DNA of 64,000 nt, taken from contig JAGEMR010000008.1 of the NCBI GenBank assembly GCA_021030915.1, positions 303,501 to 367,500 on the forward strand, read 5' to 3'. Numbering within the stretch: the first letter of the stretch is position 1; every line of letters begins with the position of its first letter. Source of the stretch: Astrothelium macrocarpum. Lineage: Eukaryota; Ascomycota; Dothideomycetes; Trypetheliales; Trypetheliaceae. A model generated the notes under the pieces. The model was not told the DNA's origin and did not search any database. It saw nothing but the letters and a program-made list of their open reading frames with translations. Of the stretch, positions 1 to 12,000 are shown piece by piece. A program made the position numbers and the translations under genes.

Positions 1-488
1 TCAAGATTCAAGAATAAAGGAAGAGCGCACGCTTAGTCGCGGTCGTACCCCTGGTAGCTCTAGATGCTTCAGCAAGCTTATGCTGTGGATCTTTTTCATG
101 GTCATCATGATTAACGTCATTAACGTCAGGAGGTGTAGATTTATTCGCCCGCTCCGTCTTTAGTGCTTTTTCCAGCATTCGAATTTGACGACTCAACTGA
201 TCATTGAGCTTCTTGGAACTTCGAGCTTCGCCTTCTTGCTTTGCTATTTTGGCCTTCATCTCTGCTCGTTCAATGTCCCAGCCATTCCTTTCTCGCTCAT
301 ACCTGTGCCATTCGAGTTGAAGAAAGCGCATGACACCTTTAAGAAAGGGAAAAAAGTAAGCCAAGAAGAGCTTCCGTTGGTCTGAGTGGAGATTTACCTT
401 GTAGAGTGTATTCGGTGCCGGCTGGGCCATTGGCCTCCGGAATGCCTCCCCCTCCATTGTTCATTGCAGACGGCGATTGCCAGGCCAT
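1..488 (-). CDS. pro11: Striatin (STRIPAK scaffold), N-terminal part, cut by window edge
   Basis: This is the amino end of a fungal striatin, the regulatory B''' subunit and scaffold of the STRIPAK PP2A phosphatase complex, which controls cell fusion and fruiting-body development. Exon 1 is 488-398 and encodes the family N-terminus (MAWQSPSAMNN...). A 61-bp GT-AG intron (397-337) follows, and exon 2 starts at 336 with GVMRFLQLEWHRYERER, the caveolin-binding and coiled-coil region ending near ALKTERA. An in-frame TGA at 10-8 means exon 2 must splice out before it. A GTACGA at 48-43 is a candidate donor, with the rest of the gene, including the WD40 repeats, beyond the left edge. The start at 488 is chosen because it restores the conserved N-terminus; the longer open frame beginning at 457 reads through the intron. 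Identification is confident; the exon 2 end is not. Confidence 0.88.
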
Positions 489-1243
489 AGGAGCCTCCGA
501 ACGGCAATCGCTGGATTTAGACTCGTCGTAAAATCATTGAGTTACAAGAGCGTAGCTTCATAAAAATGAACAAAGGATGTTGATGCGTGAACGGAAAAAG
601 GAGATTGACCAGTTGCCTGATTAGTAGGAGCTATTACAGCTTTCCACTAGTACTGCGACAAACAGTCACAGTAAAGGACAGGCGCGGCAATGGAGAAGGG
701 TGGGAAGGATATCGGGGAGAAGTGGTTGACCAAGCGTGCAAAGTTCTTGATGCGTTGAGGATGGATGCTCTCGTGGCTGCGCGCGACCTCGAGACATGGT
801 CTGTGCACATTGCATCGAGAGCTGCACTCCGCACGCATTTCATACGTATACTCTATGGAAGATTTGGTGATAGTAGGGCTTCATAAAAGACCTGTGTGAC
901 TTTCGACTCTAAAGTGCTTTGACATACCAAAGCCTAGGGTCGTAGAAAAGGCTCAAAAGAAGGTGGGTAGTACAGTCTACGAGAGTCTGTGGCTTCAGAG
1001 TTCTTCTATCCACATTACAGTTCCATGACTCTATCTGTTGCTGAATTACAGATCGACCATGCCCATGTGTACGCTCCTATCCAGAGACTCCACGCTTGGT
1101 ATGTGCAGAAACGAGTTGGAGTCATGGTACAATCAGACCGAAACGCCACCGCATGCCTCCTTCACACCTCTGTGTCAATCACAATCTAACGATTAGACTT
1201 TCGCCATTATCCCTCCAGATGCCCTGAAACTCGGCGCATCTTC
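489..1243. other. Intergenic
   Basis: This stretch holds the upstream region of the striatin gene and the 3' flank of the RING-finger gene. I see only short open frames without recognisable protein features. Confidence 0.6.
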
Positions 1244-4200
1244 TCAAGATACAAAGTACAGTTTCACCACTCCTGCCACACGACCTCGGCAGACCGGACA
1301 ATCCTCGAGATTTTGAGCGCACTCCATGCATGCAGCGACATGGCCGCATTGGAGAAACGCCGTATCCGCATCACTCTCCCAACAGATTTTACACCTCTTC
1401 CCACTGTCGTCTTCAGCTTGCTTCCACACCGTCACCCCTTGACCATGTCTCTTGCCGTTTTTCCATCCACCAGAATACATATTACCTGTCGTGTGCTCCA
1501 CCAACCTTCCTTCTCCACTGGGCACTCCGGATTCGAAGGTGCCCTCATAGACGTCACCGTTGGCGTAGATGAGACGTCCATATCCATGGCGCATACCCAA
1601 TGCAAAGTCTCCACGGTAGGCTTCATTATTGCCAAGGGAAATATCCTCACCCAATCCATGAGGCTTACCATTGCGAACCATTCCCCGGAAAAAGGACGAA
1701 GAGAAATATGACCACGTGATATGACAAGAGGCAAGATGAGGAAAGTTGCGGACTGCCGCCTGGGCCCAAATGAAGTCATTGGGGTCAATAAAATAACCTT
1801 GAGCCAGATACTTGATCGGATCAGTCACTTGTTCTCGTGCGATGATGACAGCGCCATCTTGAAATTCTTGCATTTCGAATGCGTCCCTGGCGCCAACCTT
1901 GTGACAACCAGTTTTTGACTCTTCCCACAAGTCCAACTTTTTATCCGTGTTGAGTAGTTTGGATACAATCTCGAGCCGGTCTTTGGACCGGACCAGGTGA
2001 CTGCCGACATGTTTCAGAGTCTGGGAGGGTACGTCGAAAATTTTGAGAAAAATGTAGACGTCCGAAGGTTCCGAGTCTTTATTTCCATTTGGGAGAGCGT
2101 CAGTTGGATGGGTAGGTGGAGGTGGGACAGGTGGAATGGGTGGTGGTGGTACCACAGCTGGTAGAGTGGAAGAATCTTCCATTATCGCTTCTGGTATTGG
2201 ATCCGGATTGCTTCTCGGCATGTTGTTAAGATCATGACTGCGAAGGAGTGGTAGAGGTTCAGAAGACACCTCAAAATCACTACCGAGATCCTCAATATGG
2301 TTCAGAGAAGCGACCACAGCTGGATCTACAACTGCTGTATCACGATTGATAGGGTTCGAGGGGATGTCAATAGCCAACTCAGGTTCATCAACGTCAGCCA
2401 TTGGACTGTCCCCTCCATCGAGATGATTGTTTTGAGTCTGTTCCATTTGACTCAATCCGCTACGCTCATCAGTTGCTTGTATCGACGGTCCTGCACCATG
2501 ATTTTCAGACCCCAAAGTGGTTCCAGCCTCATTTGAAACACCATTGGACCCTTTCTTATCTTTTATTGCATCTAGAGGAATCACATGTAGCCAGAGCCTA
2601 GCTTCCGGATACAATTGGCGAATCATCCAAATATTCACAGGAAAAGCAGTGTGGTCATGCCAACGACGTATGTGAAGCCATCCCCCCGAGCCTTCACGAG
2701 AGTCCATCAGGAACAGCATGCACTGTCGACGGTCCTGAATATTAGGAAGCCTTTGCTGAAGATGCTCTTGGATGTCTTTGAGTGTAGTCTTTGCGGGAAG
2801 GGATAGGTCTAGCATGGGCAGTGATCTTGTCCTTGTATCCGTGGATTCTACCTCATCTAGATCAAGCATCCTGGATTTTGGACTCAATTCAAAGGCTTTT
2901 GAATCAATGATTTGTAGGTCCACCATCGCTGTCTCATCAATGTCCTGATGAGCTTCCCATAATTTTTTAGCTTCTGGTGATACATTCGTTGGAACATCCA
3001 GAATGTCCCATTGGAGAATGGATTTTTCGTCTTGTTCCACGGAAAACCATGGAGGGACATTCCACGCTGGCTCAGATACTTGTTGCATACCAAAAATTTG
3101 TTCGCGGACGTAGATGGCGATATATGCAACACCTTTGTTTGTATCACGCGAAGGTTTTGTTTGCCAACCTTCTTCTTGAGCCGCCTCCCGTTGAGTAATA
3201 CAAGTTACTTTATAGTCAGAAGAGCGATTGTTGTATCGGTACCACCTTCCATTGATGCCGAGAGGCCTCAAGGTCGAATAGTATGAGCCAGACTGGAGTT
3301 CACCTCGATGACTGATGTGACCGTACAAAACATAAGACTCTCCATTGATAATGACGCGGTCGTCAAGAGAGATTCTGTCCATAATCTTTGTCCATCGACG
3401 AGTTTGATTGTCAAAAACTTGTCTGTCAAGCTCAAGATGTAGGACTAACGGCGTCGAAGAAGATTCAGTGAATGACAGATCGGTAGATGCTAGAGCCTCT
3501 GTGATTGTGCCATAGCCTTCGACCTTTACTCGACGATTAGGCGTTCCACGTATGTAGTCTTTGGCAGGTCCGAATATTTCATCAAGAGAATGTCGCCAGA
3601 CAGTTCCTTGAAGCTCGTCCTCCATCTTTGTTCTCAATACCTCCCAAATCTCAATGACATCCATCCTTTGCACCGAATCGGCGAGCCCATAATAGTCAAG
3701 TTGATCCATAAAACCTTCTAGGCTGATTTTTCCGGCGCATGGGGGTTTTGCCTGACGCATCTGAAATAACACAAATTGCAATTCGTCAATGATGGGCATC
3801 GGGCGCTTATGAGCAGCCTTCATGGGGTCTGGGGTTTGAATATTGTACAAAAATTGACGAAACGGTGGAAGAAGCATCCATGATGACAGAGCTGCCACAA
3901 TATTACCGTCTGTACAATTTGTTGGACTCGACAGACCATGTAAACCAGTCATTGTGAAGCTGTCCCAGGGATTACTGTCACTAGAATGCTCCCAGAGACA
4001 ACCTGTTGCATCTTCAATAGTTCGAACATATGCAGTAAAGGCGAGTTTGTCATTCCTGAGGAGAGCCTGACGCTCATAGGGTTCTCGATAACAAATGCGA
4101 TAGAAGGGACCATGAAATCGAGTAGATCCCCAGTCAGTGGAATTGGGACAAAATCTATGGTTGTAGTAGTGGAAGTGATTGACACGTGGCTCGTCTGGAT

Positions 4201-5257
4201 TATAGACGATAATGGAGAATTGCGCTGCAACACTTGGACGCGGTGTTGCCGGTTCTTGCGAGGATTCTCCCAGAGATGGGAGAGGGCAAGGTTGAGCAGC
4301 TTCACGATTCAAGGCGGATCGGTTTGTGTGACTCGTACGTATTGAACCATTCTCTCCTGTGCTGTCCTCTGATTTGGATTCCTTCTCCGAATCGGATATG
4401 AGGCTCACACTTTCGACGTAGACACTAAGATATTCCGAGTCATTCCCTTTGGGATAAAACTTGATCTGCCAATCATGACCCCCAATTCGCACAGGCGGAG
4501 AGCGCATAACAACTTCTTGGTTGGGCTTTTCTTTTGTACCATTGTAATTATCGACCAACCACTCAATCCGACCGCTCTCTTTTGGGATGTGTTCGGGATC
4601 GTCGAGCTTGAAAAAAGTTTGACTTTCCCAGTATTGATGGTCGTGAGCGCTGTGTTCCACTTTACCCTCAATCTCTTTGAGCTCAATTTCATTCGGTAAT
4701 GAGGTGTCCTCTTGCATAGGACGCCATCTAGAATTTCTTGGCTCTTCCTCACCGTCAGACATTTCATGATCCTCGGGCGGTGGAGGTGGAGGTGCTGATC
4801 CATTTATGGTTTCTAATGGAGGACCATCCAACCTCCGATCTTGATCTGGTTGGATTGGTGGTGTGAGATCATCGTCTCCATCGGATTCAACCATGCTGCC
4901 ATTTGACGAGATTCTAACCAGATTTTGATTGCGTTCTGGAGGTGCACTTGCTAACCCAAGACTGGGTACATTGTCGGTATGGCCAGGGTTGACAAAAGGC
5001 TCGAGAATGATGTTTGGATTCGTTGGGGGTGGTTGGGAGTTGCCGTCATTTAGAGCGCTAGCCTCGTTATCTGTGGGCGGCTCATTTCTATCGTGATTCT
5101 GGCCTTGTACTGGTGGGGGTAATGTCATGGATGTGTCCATGTCAACATCTTCTTCGGCAATTTGTAGAGCATCGGATGGGATTGAAGGAGAGGAAGGAGG
5201 CCGACCGAAGAGAAGCGGGGGAGGCGCTGGTGGAGTGGACCTGGTGGTGATGCTCAT
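1244..5257 (-). CDS. MATH / USP-like / UBL / MORN / RING-finger protein (1337 aa)
   Basis: This is one long intronless frame. Domains in order are: a proline-rich disordered N-terminus (about 1-180); a MATH/TRAF-like domain (about 228-425); a ubiquitin-specific-protease-like fold (about 437-722); two ubiquitin-like segments resembling those after the USP7 protease core (about 860-950 and 1105-1180); three or four MORN repeats (about 1189-1285); and a C-terminal C3HC4 RING of the IAP/MUL1 type (1287-1337, CKICWES...CGH...CPVC). USP7-like architecture suggests substrate recognition by MATH, and the RING suggests ubiquitin-ligase activity. The protease core appears dead. The Cys-box reads GLSSPTNCTDGN (441-452), so an ungapped alignment puts Thr449 at the catalytic Cys. 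The His-box GHYxxY reads GSYYS with Ser658, and the FDD motif reads YNN (675-677). An alternative alignment keeps Cys448. Fungal MATH/UCH-domain proteins are known; cellular role is inferred. Confidence 0.85.
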   Translation of the reverse strand: MSITTRSTPPAPPPLLFGRPPSSPSIPSDALQIAEEDVDMDTSMTLPPPVQGQNHDRNEPPTDNEASALNDGNSQPPPTNPNIILEPFVNPGHTDNVPSLGLASAPPERNQNLVRISSNGSMVESDGDDDLTPPIQPDQDRRLDGPPLETINGSAPPPPPPEDHEMSDGEEEPRNSRWRPMQEDTSLPNEIELKEIEGKVEHSAHDHQYWESQTFFKLDDPEHIPKESGRIEWLVDNYNGTKEKPNQEVVMRSPPVRIGGHDWQIKFYPKGNDSEYLSVYVESVSLISDSEKESKSEDSTGENGSIRTSHTNRSALNREAAQPCPLPSLGESSQEPATPRPSVAAQFSIIVYNPDEPRVNHFHYYNHRFCPNSTDWGSTRFHGPFYRICYREPYERQALLRNDKLAFTAYVRTIEDATGCLWEHSSDSNPWDSFTMTGLHGLSSPTNCTDGNIVAALSSWMLLPPFRQFLYNIQTPDPMKAAHKRPMPIIDELQFVLFQMRQAKPPCAGKISLEGFMDQLDYYGLADSVQRMDVIEIWEVLRTKMEDELQGTVWRHSLDEIFGPAKDYIRGTPNRRVKVEGYGTITEALASTDLSFTESSSTPLVLHLELDRQVFDNQTRRWTKIMDRISLDDRVIINGESYVLYGHISHRGELQSGSYYSTLRPLGINGRWYRYNNRSSDYKVTCITQREAAQEEGWQTKPSRDTNKGVAYIAIYVREQIFGMQQVSEPAWNVPPWFSVEQDEKSILQWDILDVPTNVSPEAKKLWEAHQDIDETAMVDLQIIDSKAFELSPKSRMLDLDEVESTDTRTRSLPMLDLSLPAKTTLKDIQEHLQQRLPNIQDRRQCMLFLMDSREGSGGWLHIRRWHDHTAFPVNIWMIRQLYPEARLWLHVIPLDAIKDKKGSNGVSNEAGTTLGSENHGAGPSIQATDERSGLSQMEQTQNNHLDGGDSPMADVDEPELAIDIPSNPINRDTAVVDPAVVASLNHIEDLGSDFEVSSEPLPLLRSHDLNNMPRSNPDPIPEAIMEDSSTLPAVVPPPPIPPVPPPPTHPTDALPNGNKDSEPSDVYIFLKIFDVPSQTLKHVGSHLVRSKDRLEIVSKLLNTDKKLDLWEESKTGCHKVGARDAFEMQEFQDGAVIIAREQVTDPIKYLAQGYFIDPNDFIWAQAAVRNFPHLASCHITWSYFSSSFFRGMVRNGKPHGLGEDISLGNNEAYRGDFALGMRHGYGRLIYANGDVYEGTFESGVPSGEGRLVEHTTGNMYSGGWKNGKRHGQGVTVWKQAEDDSGKRCKICWESDADTAFLQCGHVAACMECAQNLEDCPVCRGRVAGVVKLYFVS

Positions 5258-6051
5258 GATTACGGCGGGATTGATGCTCTCTGCCTTGCAAGCAGCTCCA
5301 CGGCGTGGGTAGCTATCGATTCTGCCGATCGTTGCAGGCGGTCAAGCACGAGCCAGGAAATCTTGCTGATCTTATCAGGGTCTTAGGGTTTAGCAGGCGG
5401 ATACGGCGGAGTCGAGATGAGAGAGATGGGGGAAGTTGAGACTGCGTGGGAAGTGAATGAGAGTAGAATTTGGAGAGCCGGACTTTATTGTAACGCAATG
5501 CAGGCAGCGACAGCAAAGTGATTCAATACATGACAGGCATTCGGTGACCAGAAAAGAATAGCCACCCCTCCAGGGTGTACCGTGTACGAAACGAAGGCAA
5601 GGCGGAAACGGCGTAGATCCTTGTCGCGCTATTACTCCAGGAGTTAGTTTCCGTCACCCTTTTCCGCTTCGATGCCTATGACTAGATTAAGAAAAGAGGT
5701 CATCATCAGGCTGCCAAGCTTGCTGCCTGTACATGGTCATTCCAACTACTTTGAAAATTGCCAAATATTGCAATACGTTGTCTAGACTTCTATGTGTTCA
5801 ATCCTCTTTTTGAAACTACGCGCTTTTTACATTTGAAATTCCACCAACTGTGGAAATGTCTTTACACAAGATCTAGAATTCAAGAATGCACCTTCAGCCG
5901 CTTCATACGTAACGCGTTGACGACTAAGCCTCACATGGCTATGCTCAATCATACCTTTGAGCCCAATCAGTCAGAGGCATTCACGAAGTGCGAGCAAAGG
6001 TTGCTGCGACTATAAGTGGAAAAGCTATAGTAGCTTCAGCGTACACCTGGA
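5258..6051. other. Intergenic, promoter side of the RING gene
   Basis: About 0.8 kb lies between the start of the RING gene and the stop of deoxyhypusine synthase. Short open frames here have no support. No repeat is seen. Confidence 0.5.
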
Positions 6052-7163
6052 TCATAAATCAGCCTCCTTCCCTACATTACATCCAGCTTCAATCTCCAGA
6101 AAACTCACCTTGACACTATCTCCATCAGCCTTAATCTTTCCCCAACTAACAGCCTCGTCAGGTCGTGCTCCCGCATCGCTTCCGTCAAACTCTTGTGCAG
6201 TGTTTATGTATACTGCACTTTCTGCGCCATTACGCATCAGACAAGCATTGGCAATGTGATGCTTTACAAGTCCTCCTCCCAAGATGATCATGCCTGCTCT
6301 TTTTGCCTTGACCGCTATCGAATTGATCTTCCGAATGTCCTCCACGATATCAATGCGAAGTTGTTGTGGAGACGATTTGTACGTGTGAAAGTAGAGCATA
6401 TCTCCCAAACTACCGTCGGTCAAAGCCGGACAAAAGACGGGAATATCATTCTTCCATGCCCAGTAGTAAATAGAATGTTCATTGTTAATCTCTTGGCCCA
6501 ATCTCCGAATGACTTTACTCGGTGTCCAATAATATGGCTCCTCTGTATTTTTGCTAGATTCTTGTTCTTCTAGCATCCGGTCAAAAATCGGTACAACCCA
6601 GTCTTCAAAGGCACAATAATTGCTATTTGGAACAAATAGGTTGCCAATTCGATTACGCCCCTTTTCTCGTAAATCTTTTCCCCGATCCGTAAATGATCCC
6701 AAGTAAGTTGGTCCAAGGCATTTAATGAGGTCTTCCTCAACTCCTCCAGCCGTTGTTACCAAGGCTGAGACATGTCCATGTTGGACGAGGTAGCGAAGAG
6801 TTTCACGTAAACCTGATGAAACGAGATTTGACGTATAGCCTAGAAATATAGTAGTCCCATCGGTCGTTTCTGGATCTCGCCAAGATCTCTACACCAAGTT
6901 TTAGAAGCCACTCAGCCAGATGATTGTACCGGGTAATTTCCAACCATGTCATCGATTATGCGGACAGCCTCACCGATTGAGGTTGCTTGAAACCCCATGC
7001 TTCCCATCCCTTCCACCAGCTCTCGTACGGAAATGTCATTATTCTTGAACCGGTCAAACTCGACTCCTCTTACTTCTCTTTCGCCTTTGTCGACGGGATC
7101 GGAAGGTTTCAACACGGCATTTGTTGCACCCGTAGGAGCTTTGATATTGCCATTTGTTGCCAT
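6052..7163 (-). CDS. DYS1: Deoxyhypusine synthase (351 aa)
   Basis: The enzyme transfers the aminobutyl group of spermidine to one lysine of eIF5A, the first step of hypusine formation, in the cytoplasm. Exons are 7163-6945 and 6888-6052. The intron (6944-6889, 56 bp) has an unusual GTTGGA donor, chosen because it joins DDM to RSWRDPET as in the family. A GTACAA donor 15 nt further in would add five residues. Exon 2 holds the family signatures VTTAGGVEEDLIKCL, the NAD/spermidine-site region ALTDGSLGD, and GGGLVKHHIANA, whose Lys is the enzyme-intermediate lysine, followed by EFDGSDAGARPDEAVSWGKI. The start is MATNGN at 7163; an in-frame ATG six codons upstream (7181) is possible. The length matches other fungal forms. 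It is divergent from the SNT1 gene across about 1.8 kb. Confidence 0.93.
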
Positions 7164-9006
7164 TTCACAGTTACTCTTCAAAAAGATATTACCTTGCCCA
7201 CAGAATCAAGGTATCGCATGGAGCACGAAAGTTGAGCATCGGTAAAATTAGTAGAATACCCAAGGTTGATGGACAAAATTGTCAGATTTACAATCTCCGC
7301 TGGAAGTCACAGACGTATTCCGTATCCCGTATTTTGTATTCCTTGACTGATCAAAACGAGGACGTAGACATGTAACAAGCAAATTGCGCACAAAATGGTA
7401 TCAAAGGCTCCCAAGACTTTGCATGTCCGAGTATTTGCCGAAGTATCTAAATTTAATGCGAAGAGCACCGCCACATCTCAGCCACTTGGTACATTCCCTA
7501 CCTCCGAAAGCGGATTTTACATGCTAGTAGTGAGAGGGTTCTAATCTAACTCAAAATGACCTTGTGCCACAACAAAGCGGAGTCTCTAGCAAAAAAATCC
7601 CGAAACACAATCAAAACTCCGCATTGTAGTGGCGCACAGTAAGAAGCCCACGTCACGATCAGCGGGGGCGCCCCAGCCTTCCTTGTAGCCGCACTGCGCT
7701 AAAAGTGGCACCAATGGCTTTCTTAGATTTACCCTAATGAATCTCCCCGAACGGAGCCGTTTCACATCAACGGTTCTGGATATGGGTAGACGGATGCCCG
7801 TTCGCAAAACGAAAAAAAGATAGGGCGGAGTTGGAGTCGCAAGGCGCGTTTCATGTACGGGTTCGCCGGGCTCGCCGCGAAATCCACAGATGAGATGGGC
7901 TGGATGCATTGGAGCATGTGCAAGGCAGCCTGACGCAAGCGCTGCCGACAAGGGTGTGACCGCGCCCCTGGAGAACAGCGCCAGAATCTGAGTAGGGCGG
8001 CCCATGCGGACGCTGATTGGCCGGAGGATTGAAGATGAGTGTGGACGAGGGAAACCGGGCTCGAAAGGTTCCAGGCTTGACCCGATGCAGAAAATCAGAG
8101 CATGGCCATTGCCGTCTGCCGGCTCCATCCTGCATGATGGCGATTTTTGAGCAACAGAACGGCCACAACCTTGCAAGCGCATCTGCTTACCTACTACCAC
8201 GACTCGCTGCCACGCAAGGTGCCTCCTCTCTCCAACTTCCTTTCCCCCCTTCGCCCTCAATTCCGTCCATTTGCCGCCATCGTCGTGAACAAGCAGTCTT
8301 GGAGGCATCCAGCGGAGCTGATCCCTGCGTTGACACCTGTCGTCCTCGGCAACATTCGTCGCTACCGTGCAGTGTCAAAAGTGTCAAGGTTTCGCCGCGT
8401 GCGCACTTGTCCGAATTCTGTGCCCGCAATCCACAGAACGATCCTGCGCCAGATCTGGTTGACGAGGTGCAGCTATCGACGGTCCTCGTCTCCGCACACC
8501 AGCAGCTTGCGTATGCTGCATCGCTTGGCCCCATCGCAGCACCTGGACGGCGGCAAACGGCTGGAGATTGCTCATTGACGTGTCTACTCACTGCCTCAGC
8601 TGGGGCTCATTTTGTGCAAACCTAGGTTTAGCTAACAAGCGGGCGGGCACCTAGAGAGGGTCCCATGCCACGCTAGTGCCGTTTTGATCCATCCCGCGCC
8701 CGAACCTGGAACGTCAACCTCCAATCTTCGCACCCTCTCCCGGCTTCGACCACCCTCTCGAAAATTGACAACCACCACGCTCCTTTGGTCTCTCCAGCTT
8801 CGCTACCATCCTTTGCTTTTTTGTTCCAGCCTTGTCATGATACCCATTGGCCCTTCCAAGTCTGCTTAGTAATCTTGATGCTTCCATTCGTAGCCTTTGC
8901 ACACCTGCATGCCCTCTCTTTAATCCTGGGCGGCAATACATTACGCCAGGAACGGCTATCCTTCATTTCATCCTATTAATGCTGCTTAATTAGCCTGGAC
9001 TCGGTA
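7164..9006. other. Long divergent intergenic region / SNT1 leader
   Basis: About 1.8 kb lies between two divergently transcribed genes. The part from about 7,600 to 8,600 is GC-rich and leaves long but unconvincing frames open on both strands. The part from 8,690 to 9,000 is pyrimidine-rich and probably the 5' leader of SNT1, with short upstream frames. No coding gene is supported. Confidence 0.5.
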
Positions 9007-12000
9007 ATGTCGTCGGGCTATCGTAGTATACACGATTCTCGATATACGAATCGGGACCGTTCACGCTCACCCAGGTACTCGGACAGACGCGCTACCAGCA
9101 ACTATCCGTCAACCTTCTCCTCTGGTGACGTTCCGAAAGGACCCAAGGCTCTTGTTGACGCTTCCAGACCTGCAGGACCTGGTACTTCATCATCTGTACC
9201 CGCGGGTCCACGAGGACGAGGGTATGGTGCAAGATCAGATTATCGTGATTCTCGAGATTTACCACCGTCATTGAGTGAACGAGATCGCTCATGGCGCGAT
9301 AGAGATTACGATAGACGAGATCGGAGGCCTTCACCTCGTGGTCGCTCGCCATCACGCGATTTTCGTGATAACTGGGACTATCCGCGCGATGTCGATACTG
9401 CTCGAGCAAGAAGAGGATCTCGGGACGGTCCTCTGTCGGCCGGCTCAACCTATTCAGATTCGCCATCGTTCAATTCAACCTCATTTGGAAGAGGTGGTCT
9501 AGGAAGAGGTCGCGGCCGAGGCGATTATGAATATCGCGGCAGGGGACGCGGCTTCTATCCAGACGATCGAGATGTTTTTCGACCCCGCAGTAGATCGAGA
9601 GGTCCGCCTCGCCGTGAAAAAGAATTTCCAAGAGACGAACGGGAGTTTGAACGTGGGGAAGAGCGTCGCTACGATCGATGGGAGGAAGACCGGAGGCCTG
9701 AGCGGGACGACCGAGAACGAGACCGGGACCGCGACCGGGACCGCGACCGCGACCGTGAGCGAGACCGTGAACGTGACCGTGAACGTGACCGGGAGCGTGA
9801 TCGCGAACGTGATCGCGATTTTGACCGTCCACGTAGAGATTTGCCTCCAGCACGTCTTGATATTCGTCAAGGCTCTTCTGGCCCTTCGACACCTCATCCC
9901 CTCTCTGCTTCTTCTTCGCATCCCCCTCCTTTGGATCGACCTGGGGCTCCGAGCACTCCACGGGATGCAACGAGTACGAGACGGGGCTCTGGCGGTGTCT
10001 ATCCTCCTACCCACAAGGATACTCGTCGAGAAAGCGATTACTTTTCTAGTAGGGCCGAAGCATCCAGAGAAAAGTATGCACAACGTACAGAATCTCCCCC
10101 GCCCCAGGCGCCCCAAGTGCCAGCGTTTGGATCTTTGCCACAGTTCAAGTACAATGGACCAACATCAAATGTATGGCGAGCACCGGTAGAAAACAAACCA
10201 GCCGAATCAGGTCCAACCGCCCCGACGAATCCCCAAGCACCAAAAGATGCACCGATCGCGCCAAAAGCACAACTCAGCGCAACTCCACCCATAGGACCTC
10301 GTTCCTCCCGACCATTTTCGGAGCAATCTTCGGTTAGAGACTCCATCGAATCTCTCCAAACAGTGCAAGAAACAAAACTTAAAGATGTTTCGGCCATATC
10401 TCGACCTACGACTCCTCAGCCGACACCCTCAGTGAAATCAACCACAATCAATCCGACAAACACTACACGCTCTGTACCGCTTCAGCCCGAACCGACAGCT
10501 ATTGCTCCAACCGGCCCTCGCGCTCCCCCAAGTGCACCATTAAGTGGACCGAGAAATGCTACCACAACATCATATTCTTACAACAAATCCCCAGTCCCGA
10601 CAGCGGTTCGACCATCCACACCTCCCAATTCTGCGCCAATAGGACCAAGAAACGCTCCACAGCCTAATACTTCCCCCAAAGCTTTGGGTGTAAATGTTCC
10701 TACTGGTCCCAGGGGAAATCGGGCCAACATTCCTACTCGACCAGGACCTACTCCTGAGAGAGCTGTGCCTGCGCCCCAAAGACAAATATTTGGGGCCAGC
10801 AGAGGAAATAATCAATGGATACGCCCAGGTATACAACCTTATGGGAACTCGACTGTTCCTGCAAAAAGGGACAACGCTGGTGAAGAAATTGCAAAAGAGA
10901 CTGGTGGTTCGCGAGAGATTTCCAAGATGGAACTTGATCCACTACAGCAAGGGCCAACCAAGGGGACTTTGCCAGATGACATGACTCGAACGGCCATTGG
11001 CGTCGTCAAGACGGAAGACGAGGAGTCTACTTTCAAGTCCGTCTCGGATATCAATCCTATGCAGGAAAACGACAAACTGGATGTTCCTGCAGGTTTGCAA
11101 TTGGATGCAATAAATGACCTTGAAGATGCTCCTCAAGATGCCTCAGGTGGAGTTCTAAGCGATGAAGACGATGGCTTGGATCTTGATGAAGAAGATTTCA
11201 TGCGGACCGAGGATGAATTTGCAAAGAATCGAGATCGTCTTGAAGCATCAAAGATTGATCTTCGCGCCCGTCTCCTTCGATCTTCAACTCCTTTACGTCG
11301 AATCGCTCAGCTCGATAGCATTTCAAGCGTCGACACTGAAGACGTAGGAATATTTTGGGCATCGGAACCTCTAAAAGAACCCTTCGCGTCTGAACCCTTC
11401 GTCTCTGGCGAGCACCGATCTATAGGACAAGCAAAAGCTCGTAGAATTGCACAAGCCAGCATGCTCACTCCAAAAGCAGAAGACAGCGAAGATACCATCA
11501 TGTCAGACGACAACACTTTGCAAGAAGCACCTCTCAGTCGTATCCCCAGTCCTGAACCCAAGAATCTTCCATATCTTTTGGCAGCACCACCTACACCCCT
11601 ATCTGATCAACCAATCGTTCAACAAATTATAACCGAACAAAATGACGTCAAGGATAGTGTTGTGGATTACTTTGTAGATCACGTTCGTGAATTGAGTGAA
11701 TCATATCGGGAAATGCGCGATGATTTCACTTGTCGATACAGGCCATGGAGAAATTACGTCCTTTCACTAGAGCGAGAAAGGGAGCAAGCAGAAAAAGAGC
11801 GACAAAAATCTGTGGAACCTGCTCCTGCGCCTGAACCCGCACTACCTCCCACGACTCCCATCACAGAGAGTCGGCGCGCCCACAAGTTCAACACCGACTA
11901 TGATGTAGAAAGAGCCCTCAAAGAGTCCATGGATACTCATAGAGAGGAGCAAGAAAAAGCAAAGAGAGAAGCTTCTCAAGCCAAGGCTGATCTCACCAAG

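Noticed and set aside
587..886. Plus-strand open frame of 99 codons near the left edge
   Set aside because: No recognisable domain, no supporting splice signals, and it lies between the striatin promoter and the RING gene 3' flank.
7586..8625. Long overlapping frames (up to 240 codons) on both strands
   Set aside because: They arise in GC-rich DNA with few stop codons, have Arg/Pro/Ser-biased composition and match no family.
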